This document shows, piece after piece, positions 1-7,774 of a stretch of DNA of 64,000 bases. Source of the stretch: CAVZCC01 sp963773765 (lineage in GTDB: Bacteria > Actinomycetota > Acidimicrobiia > Acidimicrobiales > Microtrichaceae); assembly GCA_963773765.1 (NCBI GenBank), contig CAVZCC010000004.1, positions 62,001 through 126,000 on the forward strand, given 5' to 3'. The notes under the pieces are model-generated. The model searched no databases. It was not told where the DNA came from and saw nothing but the letters and a program-made list of their open reading frames with translations. A program made the translations under genes and the position numbers. Every line of letters begins with the position of its first letter. The first letter of the stretch is position 1.

Positions 1-1
1 C

Positions 2-1375
2 CCGCGCTGGTACCAGGACGTGCTCAACAAGGCGGAGCTGGCCGACAACGGCCCGGTCCGCGGGACCATGGTCATCCGCCCCTACGCCTACGCACTGTGG
101 GAGCGCATGGTGGCGGAGGTGGACACCCGCATCAAGGCCGCCGGGGCCGAGAACGCCTACTTCCCGCTGTTCATCCCCGAGAGCTACATGCACAAGGAGG
201 CCGAGCACGTCGAGGGCTTCAGCCCCGAGCTGGCCATCGTCACCATCGGTGGTGGCAAGGAGCTGGAGGAACCCGTCGTGGTCCGTCCCACCTCGGAGAT
301 GGTGATCGGCGAGTTCATGGCCAAGTGGATCCAGTCCTACCGGGACCTGCCCATGCTGTTGAACCAGTGGGCCAACGTCGTGCGCTGGGAGCTCCGTCCC
401 CGGACGTTCCTGCGCACCAGCGAGTTCCTCTGGCAGGAGGGCCACACCGCGCACGCCACCGAGGCCGACGCCCGGGCCTACGCGGAGCGCATCCTGCGTG
501 AGGTGTACCGGGACTTCATGGTCGAGGTCCTGGCCATCCCGGTCCACGTCGGGTCGAAGATCGCCGAGGAGCGGTTCGCCGGAGCCACCAACACCCTCAC
601 CTGTGAGGCGATGATGGGCGACGGCAAGGCGCTGCAGATGGGGACCAGCCACGAGCTGGGCCAGAACTTCGCCCGGGCCTTCGAGATGGGGTTCCTGGAC
701 GAGCACGGCGAGCAGCAGCTGTGCTGGACCACCTCCTGGGGGGTGTCCACCCGCATGATGGGCGGGCTCATCATGGCCCACGGCGACGACGTCGGCCTGC
801 GGGTCCCGCCCCGGCTGGCCGCGGTCCAGGCCGTGGTGCTGGTGGTGCGCGACGAGGACGGGACGGTGTCCGACGCCGCCCGGTCCCTGGTGGCCGAGCT
901 CGCCGCCGCGGGCGTCCGGGCCCGCGTCGACGACCGGGTGGCGACCGCCTTCGGCCGCCGGGCCACCGACTGGGAGCTCAAGGGGGTGCCGGTCCGCATC
1001 GAGGTCGGGCCCCGGGACCTGGCGGAGGGCAACGTGGTGCTGGCCCGCCGCGACACCGGCGACAAGCAGCCTGTCCCGCTCGGGGACCTGGCCGGGCGGC
1101 TGCCCGGGGTGCTGGAGGAGATCCAGTCCGGCATGTACGCCGCGGCGCTGGCGGCACGCGACGCCCGCACCGTCGACGTCTCGTCGGTGGACGAGGCGGC
1201 GGAGGCCGCGGCCTCCGGGTTCGCCCGGATCCCGTGGGCCGCGCTGGCCGACGGCGGCGTCGAACGCCTCGGCCGGGATGCCGTCACCGTCCGTTGTCTG
1301 CAGACCCCGGACGGTGACCTCCCGACCGGCGGGGACGACGCCGACCTGGTGGCACTGGTCGCGCACGCCTACTGA
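2..1375 (+). CDS. proS: Prolyl-tRNA synthetase, archaeal-type, 5' end outside the window
   Basis: Charges tRNA-Pro with proline in the cytoplasm. The open frame runs from the first bases of the window (PRWYQDVLNKAELAD), so the N-terminus is missing and about 457 residues are visible. Class II signatures are clear: the motif 2 region around RTSEFLWQEGHTAH and the motif 3 region around GGLIMAHGDDVGLRVPP, followed by an anticodon-binding domain. There is no editing-type insertion between motifs 2 and 3. The protein ends in Tyr (VAHAY), the usual end of archaeal/eukaryotic-type ProRS. The first GTG in frame lies inside the conserved core and is not the start. It precedes the nusA operon by 171 bp. 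Confidence 0.95.
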   Translation, partial: PRWYQDVLNKAELADNGPVRGTMVIRPYAYALWERMVAEVDTRIKAAGAENAYFPLFIPESYMHKEAEHVEGFSPELAIVTIGGGKELEEPVVVRPTSEMVIGEFMAKWIQSYRDLPMLLNQWANVVRWELRPRTFLRTSEFLWQEGHTAHATEADARAYAERILREVYRDFMVEVLAIPVHVGSKIAEERFAGATNTLTCEAMMGDGKALQMGTSHELGQNFARAFEMGFLDEHGEQQLCWTTSWGVSTRMMGGLIMAHGDDVGLRVPPRLAAVQAVVLVVRDEDGTVSDAARSLVAELAAAGVRARVDDRVATAFGRRATDWELKGVPVRIEVGPRDLAEGNVVLARRDTGDKQPVPLGDLAGRLPGVLEEIQSGMYAAALAARDARTVDVSSVDEAAEAAASGFARIPWAALADGGVERLGRDAVTVRCLQTPDGDLPTGGDDADLVALVAHAY

Positions 1376-1415
1376 TCCTCACCCGGGCGGATCCCCGGGA
1401 AGGGCCTGGTCCGCC

Positions 1416-1421
1416 TATACT
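1416..1421 (+). promoter_or_regulatory. Candidate -10 element (TATACT) of the rimP-nusA-infB operon
   Basis: TATACT is the only good -10 hexamer in the proS-rimP gap. No convincing -35 is visible 16-18 nt upstream. It predicts a transcript start near 1428, upstream of the hairpin at 1444-1472, so that hairpin would lie inside the operon leader. Inference from sequence only. Confidence 0.45.
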
Positions 1422-1443
1422 CCGTCTGTTCCGGTTTCCGGGA

Positions 1444-1472
1444 GGCGTGGGCACTGCCCACGCCTTTTGTTT
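1444..1472 (+). terminator. Intrinsic terminator hairpin in the rimP leader (possible attenuator)
   Basis: Perfect 9-bp arms GGCGTGGGC and GCCCACGCC enclose a 3-nt loop ACT and are followed by TTTTGTTT. This is the best rho-independent terminator of the window. A second hairpin (GGCCCGG / CCGGGCC, 1485-1504) follows before the rimP ribosome binding site. It could end proS transcripts or, given the -10 just upstream, attenuate the nusA operon. Confidence 0.75.
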
Positions 1473-1546
1473 GGGCCGGACAGCGGCCCGGGACCCTCCG
1501 GGCCGTCCGACGAGGTGATCCGGACGGATCCAGGAGGAGGTGCACG

Positions 1547-2086
1547 GTGGGCACGACGGCCGAACGACTCGGCCGACTCGTCGCGCCCGTGGCCCAGGAG
1601 CTGGGCCTCTCCGTGTACGACGTGGAGTGGGCCGGGGGCACCCTCCGGGTGCTGCTGGACCGTCCCGGCGGCATCGACGTGGACGCGCTCACCACCGCCA
1701 CCCGCCGCATCTCGGCCCTCATGGACGACGACGAGGCCTTTCCGGACACCGCCCTGCTGGAGGTCTCCAGCCCGGGCCTGGAGCGGAACCTCCGCACGCC
1801 GGCCCACTTCGCCGGAGCCGTGGGGGACCGGGTCAAGGTCAAGACCCGTGCCGGCGTGGAGGGCGACCGTCGAGCCGACGGGGTGCTCACCGCGGCGGAC
1901 GAGCACACCATCACGGTCACCCCGGACGACGGTGGGCCCAGGCGCATCGCCCTCGAGGACATCGACAAGGCCCACACCGAGTTCGTGTGGGGCCCGTCCC
2001 CCAAGCCGGGCGGCAAGAACGCCCCCCGCACCAAGAAGTCACAGCAGAAGAAGAACGCCCGACCGAACAGTGAGGCGACGCGATGA
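1547..2086 (+). CDS. rimP: Ribosome maturation factor RimP
   Basis: 179 aa. RimP assists assembly of the 30S subunit. The N-terminal domain is recognisable from LEVSSPGLERNLRTPAHF (about residues 66-83), followed by the SH3-like C-terminal domain and a basic Lys-rich tail. The GTG start has a strong AGGAGG about 8 nt upstream. The stop overlaps the nusA start by 4 nt (ATGA), which implies translational coupling. The rimP-nusA-ylxR-infB order is the conserved bacterial arrangement. Confidence 0.95.
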   Translation: MGTTAERLGRLVAPVAQELGLSVYDVEWAGGTLRVLLDRPGGIDVDALTTATRRISALMDDDEAFPDTALLEVSSPGLERNLRTPAHFAGAVGDRVKVKTRAGVEGDRRADGVLTAADEHTITVTPDDGGPRRIALEDIDKAHTEFVWGPSPKPGGKNAPRTKKSQQKKNARPNSEATR

Positions 2087-3438
2087 ACCCAGACATGATG
2101 GAGGCGCTCCAGGCGCTGGCAGCGGACCGTGGCATCTCGGTCGACACCCTGTTCTCCGCCCTGGCCGAGGCCCTCGAGGCGGCCTACAAGAAGCAGGCCG
2201 ACGCGCTCGAGTTCGCGTGGGTCAACATCGACACCGAGACCGGTGAGATGCGGGTCTTCGCCCAGGAGCTGGACGAGGACGGAGAGCCCGTCGGCCCCGA
2301 GCTGGACGTCACCCCGGACGACTTCGGCCGCATCGCGGCCCAGACCGTCCGCCAGGTCATGACCCAGCGCATCCGCGAGGCCGAGCGCGAGTTGAAGTAC
2401 GAGGAGTACGCCGGCCGGGAGGGCGACATCGTCACCGGCATCATCCAGCAGTCCGACTCCCGCTACACGCTGCTGGACCTGGGCCGGGTGGAGGCGCTGC
2501 TGCCCCAGTCCGAGCAGGTGAACTACGAGCGGCCCGAGCCCGGCGAACGGGTCAAGGCCTACATCGTGGAGGTCCGCAAGACCGTCAAGGGCCCGCAGAT
2601 CGTGGTGTCCCGCACCCACCCGGGCCTCATCAGGCGGTTGTTCGAGCTGGAGGTCCCCGAGATCGCCGACGGCATCGTCGAGATCAAGGCCTGCGCCCGT
2701 GAGCCCGGCCAGCGGACCAAGATCGCGGTCTGGTCCAACGACCCGAACGTGGACCCGGTGGGGGCCTGCGTGGGCGCCCGCGGCGCCCGTGTGCGCATGG
2801 TCGTCAACGAGCTGCGGGGCGAGAAGATCGACATCGTCCCCTTCTCCGACGACCGCAACGACTTCGTGATGAAGGCCCTCCAGCCGGCCAAGGTCAAGGA
2901 GGTCCGCATCGACGAGGAGTCCCGCACCGCCGAGGTGATCGTGCCGGACTTCCAGCTCTCGCTGGCCATCGGCAAGGAGGGCCAGAACGCCCGTCTGGCC
3001 ACACGGCTCTCCGGCCTGCGCATCGACATCCGCTCGGAGACCGAGATCGCCGAGCAGGAGGCCTACGAACGCACCTACGGCACCGACGCCTACGCCGAGG
3101 GGGCGTGGATCGTCGACCCGGAGACCGGGGAGCAGCTGTGGCAGCCCGCCGACGGCGGTACCCCGCTCACGCTCGAGCAGTGGGAGGCGGCCCAGGCCAA
3201 CGCGGAGGCGGACGCGGTCGAGGAGATCGTGGCCGAGGAGCTGGCCGAGGACGTCGCCGAGGCCGTGGACGAGGTCGAGGACGTGATCGCCCAGGTCGAG
3301 GTGGACGAGGAGGAGGCCGAGATCGAGGACCTCGCCGCCGACGAGGTGGAGGCGGAGCTCGAGGACGCGGCCGAGGCCGTCATCGAGGACCTCGCCGCGG
3401 ACAAGGCCCCCGAGGCCGGGGACCCAGACGGATCCTGA
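2083..3438 (+). CDS. nusA: Transcription termination/antitermination factor NusA
   Basis: 451 aa. Binds RNA polymerase and nascent RNA to modulate pausing, termination and antitermination. The order is an N-terminal RNAP-binding domain (about 1-120), an S1 domain (around REGDIVTGIIQQSDSRYTLL, near 110-180) and two KH domains (GACVGARGARVR near 227, AIGKEGQNARLA near 295). The last roughly 85 residues are an acidic Glu/Asp/Ala tail (EDVAEAVDEVEDV), far more acidic than the core and probably disordered. NusA autoregulation is known in E. coli; the leader hairpin would suit such control here. Confidence 0.95.
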   Translation: MNPDMMEALQALAADRGISVDTLFSALAEALEAAYKKQADALEFAWVNIDTETGEMRVFAQELDEDGEPVGPELDVTPDDFGRIAAQTVRQVMTQRIREAERELKYEEYAGREGDIVTGIIQQSDSRYTLLDLGRVEALLPQSEQVNYERPEPGERVKAYIVEVRKTVKGPQIVVSRTHPGLIRRLFELEVPEIADGIVEIKACAREPGQRTKIAVWSNDPNVDPVGACVGARGARVRMVVNELRGEKIDIVPFSDDRNDFVMKALQPAKVKEVRIDEESRTAEVIVPDFQLSLAIGKEGQNARLATRLSGLRIDIRSETEIAEQEAYERTYGTDAYAEGAWIVDPETGEQLWQPADGGTPLTLEQWEAAQANAEADAVEEIVAEELAEDVAEAVDEVEDVIAQVEVDEEEAEIEDLAADEVEAELEDAAEAVIEDLAADKAPEAGDPDGS

Positions 3439-3755
3439 GCGCCCCACCGGCCCCGCCGAGGTCGACCCCGGGCCCCGACGGACCTGCGTCGGTTGCCGGC
3501 GCCGTGGCCCCGGCGGCCCGCCTGGTGCGGCTCCGCGTGGACCGTGGCCGGCTCGTGCTCGGTCCCGGGCCGGGGCGGGGCGCCTGGGTCTGTCCCGGCG
3601 TGGACTGCCTGGACCTGGCGGTCGGCCGCCGTGGGCTCGCCCGTGCCCTGCGGCAACCCACCCAGCCCGGTGGGGTCGACGAGGTCCGGTCGGCCCTCTC
3701 CCTGAGCGGTGTGACGGATGTGGTTTCTACCCCGGGCGAATCCGTGCGAGGATAG
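3435..3755 (+). CDS. ylxR: YlxR-family (DUF448) nucleic-acid-binding protein, reading frame disturbed
   Basis: A small protein of the nusA-infB operon. The family signature RRTCVGCRRR is encoded from 3479 in one frame, while the rest (APAARLVRLRV, GRGAWVCPG, GRRGLARAL) continues in another. One extra G near 3506 (CGT-g-GCC) joins the two. No ATG, GTG or TTG lies between the nusA stop and the CVGCR motif. The only candidate start is CTG at 3435, which overlaps the nusA stop by 4 nt but is in the second frame, so an additional -1 shift near 3475 would be needed. The family is certain; the start and the N-terminal ten residues are not. Confidence 0.7.
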   Translation: MSAPPAPPRSTPGPDGPASVAGAVAPAARLVRLRVDRGRLVLGPGPGRGAWVCPGVDCLDLAVGRRGLARALRQPTQPGGVDEVRSALSLSGVTDVVSTPGESVRG

Positions 3756-3824
3756 AGGGCCGTTGTTCGGGCCTGTCGCGCCCAAACCACGGAAAACCAC
3801 CCGCTACGCAACGAACGGAACGTC

Positions 3825-6704
3825 TTGGCAAAGCAGCGTGTCTACGAGCTCGCGAAGGAGCTCGGGCTCACCAACAAGGAGTGCATCGACCTCTGCAACA
3901 CGCTCGGGTACGGCGTCAAGAGCCACTCCTCCTCGCTCGACTCCGCCTACGCCGACCAGGTGCGACGCAAGGCCGAGCGCGAGGGCCTGATCCGGGACGA
4001 ACAGCCCGCCGAGGAGAAGCCGGTCAAGAAGGCTGCGGCCAAGAAGGCGCCTGCCAAGAAGGCTGCGGCCGACGAACCGGCTCCGGCCGCGGACGCCCCG
4101 GCTGACGACGCCCCCGTCGCCGCAGCCGCTGCTGCTCCTGCCGCCGCCCCGGCCGAGGCCCCGGAGGTCCAGGACCCCGCTCCGGAGGCACCCGCCCCCG
4201 CCGCCGAGGCGCCCGCTCCCGCGCCCGCCCCGGTCCCCGAGCCCGCTCCCGAGGCCCCCGCCCCGGAGGCTCCTGCCGCCGAGGCGCCGGCCAAGAAGGT
4301 CGTGTCCTCCAAGCCGGCCAGCGGACGCCCCGCGCCCCGGCCCGTGGAGGTGCCCGAGCAGCCCCGGCCCGCGGTCGCTCCGCCCGGCCCTGCGCCGGCC
4401 CCGCCCCGTCCCGCTGCTCCCGCCCCCGAGGCCCCTGCGGCACACGCTCCGCAGGAGGCCGCCGCGCCTCCTGCCGCGGCCGCAGCACCCGAGGCGCCGC
4501 CCGCGCCCGGTGGCCCGCCGGTCTCGCCGTCGGGCAAGCCCATCCCGCCTCCGCCCGGCCCGCCGCTGTCGCGGACCGGCAAGCCCATCCCGCCCCCGCC
4601 CGGCCTGGGCGGCCGTGGCCCCGCTCCGCAGCGTGCCGGTGGGCCCGGACGCGGTCCCGGTGGCGGCCCTGCCGGCCGTGGCCCGCGCCCGGCAGGTGGC
4701 CCCAGTGCTCCCGGCGGCGGTGGCGGCGGCTTCAGTCGTCCCCCCGGTGGTGGGTTCCCGCCCCCCGGTGGTGGCCCCGGTGGTGCTCCCGGCCGCGGAC
4801 GCGGTCCCGGTGGCGGCCCCCGTCCGCCCCGTCGCAAGGGTCGGCGCCGCCGCAACCGCGAAGAGCTCCAGCCGATGGACATCCCGACCTACACCCCGGC
4901 CACGGCCCCGGTGCCGGAAGGGGTCACGGTCGTGGAGCGCGGTTCCACCCCCAGGACCTCGGTCCCCGCCTGAACCGGACCGCGGCTGACGTGGTGCGGT
5001 TCCTGCTGCAGCAGGGCGAGATGGTGACCGCGACCCAGTCGCTCACCGACGACATGATCGAGCTCTTCGCCGCCGACGTCGGCGCGGAGATCTCCATGGT
5101 CGACCCGGGCCAGGAACAGGAGGTCGAGCTCCAGAAGGTGCTGGCCTCGCCCGAGGACGAGGACGTCGACTACGAGTCGCTGCCCCTGCGGGCCCCGGTC
5201 ATCACGGTGATGGGCCACGTGGACCACGGCAAGACCAAGCTGCTCGACCAGATCCGCAACGCCAACGTGGTGGCGGGCGAGGCCGGCGGCATCACCCAGC
5301 ACATCGGTGCGTACCAGGTCGTCAAGAACGGCCGGCCGCTGACCTTCATCGACACCCCGGGCCACGAGGCGTTCACCGCCATGCGGGCCCGCGGCGCCGA
5401 TGCCACGGACATCGTGGTCCTGGTGGTGGCCGCGGACGACGGCGTCATGCCCCAGACCATCGAGGCCATCCAGCACGCCCGCGCCGCAGAGGTGCCGATC
5501 GTGGTGGCGGTCAACAAGATCGACCGGGAGAACGCCGACCCGCAGCGGGTGCTGACCCAGCTCGCCGAGCACGAGCTCGTGCCCGAGTCCTGGGGTGGCG
5601 ACACCATCGTGTGTGAGATCTCGGCGTTGCAGAACATCGGCATCGACGAGCTGTTGGAGAACCTGCTGATCGTGTCGGAGGTCGAGGACCTCCGGGCCAG
5701 CCCGGACGGACGGGCCCGCGGTGTGGTCCTGGAGGCCCACCTGGACATGGGCCGGGGTCCCGTGGCCTCCGTCCTGGTCCAGCGCGGCACGCTGCGCGTG
5801 GGCGACCCGCTCGTGGCCGGCCCCGCCTGGGGTCGTGTGCGGGCCCTCATCAACGACCACGGAGAGCAGGTCAAGGAGGCACGCCCCGTCCACCCCGGTG
5901 GAGGTGCTCGGCCTGTCCGACGTGGCCCAGGCCGGTGACGACTTCGTCGTCGCCCCCGACGAGCGCAAGGCCAAGTCCGTGGCCGAGACCCGCGAGCGTT
6001 GGCACCGGGAGGCCTCCCGGGCCCGGGACGCCTCGGTCATGTCCCACGGCGCCCGGCTGGAGGACATCTTCGCCCAGATCCAGGCCGGCGAGCAGGCCAC
6101 GCTCAACCTCATCGTCAAGGCGGACGTGCAGGGCTCCCTGGAGGCCGTCACCGAGAGCCTGAAGAAGCTGGAGCGTCCGGAGGTCCGCATCGGGTTCGTG
6201 CTCCGCGGCGTCGGTGGCATCACGGAGTCGGACATCGCCCTGGCCGCCACGTCGAGCGCGACCATCATCGGCTTCAACGTCCGGCCCGCCCGGCAGGCCC
6301 GGGAGATGGCACAGCTCGAGGACGTGGAGATCCGGACCTACGAGATCATCTACAAGCTCCTGGAGGACATCGAGTCCGCCATGGTCGGCATGCTCGAGCC
6401 CGAGTTCGAGGAGGTCGTCACCGGCGAGGCCGAGGTCCGGGAGATCTTCCGGGTTCCGCGGATCGGTGCGGTGGCCGGCTGCATGGTGCAGAACGGCACC
6501 ATCACCCGGGGTTCCAAGGTCCGGTTCCTGCGGGAGGGCACCATCATCTGGAAGGGCGACGTCAGCTCGCTGCGTCGGTTCAAGGAGGACGTCCGGGAGG
6601 TGGCCGCCGGGTTCGAGTGCGGCATCGGCCTGTCGGACTTCCAGGACCTCAAGCAGGGCGACATCATCGAGACCTTCGACCTCCGGGAGATCCCGCGGGG
6701 CTGA
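3825..6704 (+). CDS. infB: Translation initiation factor IF-2 (two corrected frame shifts)
   Basis: About 959 aa after correction. GTPase that delivers fMet-tRNA to the 30S subunit. The TTG start opens the IF2 N-terminal module (MAKQRVYELAKELG). A long Pro/Ala/Glu then Gly/Arg/Pro linker extends to about residue 350. The GTPase motifs are GHVDHGKT (near 463), DTPGHEAF and NKID; domains II-IV follow and the protein ends LREIPRG. The frame is lost twice: one C is missing in the C run at 4948-4952 (GSTP joined to QDLGPRLNR), and one C is extra in the run at 5884-5887 (KEAR joined to PSTPVEVLGL). Both are homopolymers, so consensus errors are likely. Confidence 0.9.
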
Positions 6705-6732
6705 GGTCCCGCGGGCCCGGGTCGGTCCCGCC

Positions 6733-7020
6733 ATGGTCCTGGTCAGCCGGTACGAGCTCCGCCTGCCCGGCGCCCGCTCCCTCAAGGAGAAGCGGTCGCG
6801 GATCCGTCCCGTCACCGACCGGGTGCGCCACCGCCATCACCTGTCGGTGGCCGAGGTCGACCGCCAGGACGAGGCCGGCCGGGCCGTGATCGAGGTCGCC
6901 GTCGTGTCCTCGTCGCCCGCCCACGCCTCCGAGGTGATGGACGGGATCGACCGCCTGGTGTGGTCCGCCGACGGGGTCGAGGTCCTGGACGCCGAACGCA
7001 CCTGGGCCGACGCCGGCTGA
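6733..7020 (+). CDS. DUF503 family protein (YlxP-like)
   Basis: 95 aa. Begins MVLVSRYELRLPGARSLKEK, the DUF503 signature: a short beta strand followed by a S-L-K-E-K-R stretch. The family commonly sits between infB and rbfA, as here, although rbfA is separated by a minus-strand insertion of about 3 kb. Its function is not established; a link to ribosome assembly or translation is inferred only from context. ATG at 6733 is chosen 28 nt after the infB stop. Confidence 0.8.
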   Translation: MVLVSRYELRLPGARSLKEKRSRIRPVTDRVRHRHHLSVAEVDRQDEAGRAVIEVAVVSSSPAHASEVMDGIDRLVWSADGVEVLDAERTWADAG

Positions 7021-7092
7021 CCGGGCTCCGGGATCGGATCCGCCGGCGGTCGGTCGGGTCGGCGCCGGCGGCCCCGGGACGGCCGTGACGCG

Positions 7093-7125
7093 CACGACCC
7101 ACCGGCGGTCGGCCGGTGGGTCGTG
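7093..7125. terminator. Long hairpin between convergent genes (bidirectional terminator)
   Basis: Arms of 14 bp (CACGACCCACCGGC and its complement) surround a 5-nt loop. It lies 72 nt after the DUF503 stop and 45 nt beyond the end of the convergent lipoprotein gene. There is no U-tract, but the stem length and position fit a shared terminator. Confidence 0.65.
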
Positions 7126-7170
7126 GTGTGCTGGGGGCCGGGCGGGCCCGGCCCCCGACTCAGCTGGTGA

Positions 7171-7629
7171 TCAGACGATGTCGATCAGCGTGGTGGCGGT
7201 GCCGCCACAGTCGGTCGCGTTGGCCACGATGTTCCACTGGCCGACGGTCACGGTGTTCGGGATGATCACAGCGGCGCTGTAGGTCCCACCGGCGACGGTC
7301 GCCGTGGTGATCACACCGGTGGCGGTGCCGGGACCGACCGGCGTCATCTTGATCTCGATGACGATGCCGTCGGTCGGGGCCAGGCCCGACACGGTGATGG
7401 TGTCGCCGGCGGACGCACTCGGGTCGCTCGAGGTCACCGCGGTCGGGGTGTAGGACCCGCACGCCGGGTTGATCGTGGTGGACGTGGTGGACGCCGTGGT
7501 CGAGGTCGACGCCGTGGTGGACGTGGTGGCACCACCACCGCCGGTGGTGCAACCGAAGGCCACGATGGCCAGACCGGCCACCATCGCCGGACGAAGTGAG
7601 CGACGACGCGCTCGCGAACCGTTCTTCAC
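7171..7629 (-). CDS. Small lipoprotein with a Thr/Ser linker and a beta-sandwich-like domain
   Basis: 152 aa from the GTG at 7629, which has a G-rich ribosome binding stretch about 5-10 nt upstream. The N-terminus is basic (SRARRRSLRP), followed by a hydrophobic stretch and a lipobox-like A-F-G-C with Cys27 as the predicted lipidation site. Residues about 34-54 are a Thr/Ser/Ala low-complexity linker. The remaining roughly 95 residues are rich in V, T and G, like an Ig-like or transthyretin-like fold, with two Cys that could pair. The specific family is not recognised; export to the cell surface is inferred. It follows the DUF4012 gene in the same direction after 145 bp. Confidence 0.7.
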   Translation of the reverse strand: MKNGSRARRRSLRPAMVAGLAIVAFGCTTGGGGATTSTTASTSTTASTTSTTINPACGSYTPTAVTSSDPSASAGDTITVSGLAPTDGIVIEIKMTPVGPGTATGVITTATVAGGTYSAAVIIPNTVTVGQWNIVANATDCGGTATTLIDIV

Positions 7630-7774
7630 GGGACCCCCCAAATAGGAATTGTTGACGTGCAACCAACGTGGGTCGCTCGCATCGCCATTCAGCCAGGCGT
7701 CATTGTCCTCCACTGGGCACAGCGCTGTCCAGCATCGGAGGGGAATCGGATCGGAGTCGGCCTGCCTGGCGGAG

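Noticed and set aside
4080..4850. Repeat element in the G/C-rich low-complexity stretch
   Set aside because: It encodes the disordered Pro/Ala/Gly linker that is normal in actinobacterial IF-2.
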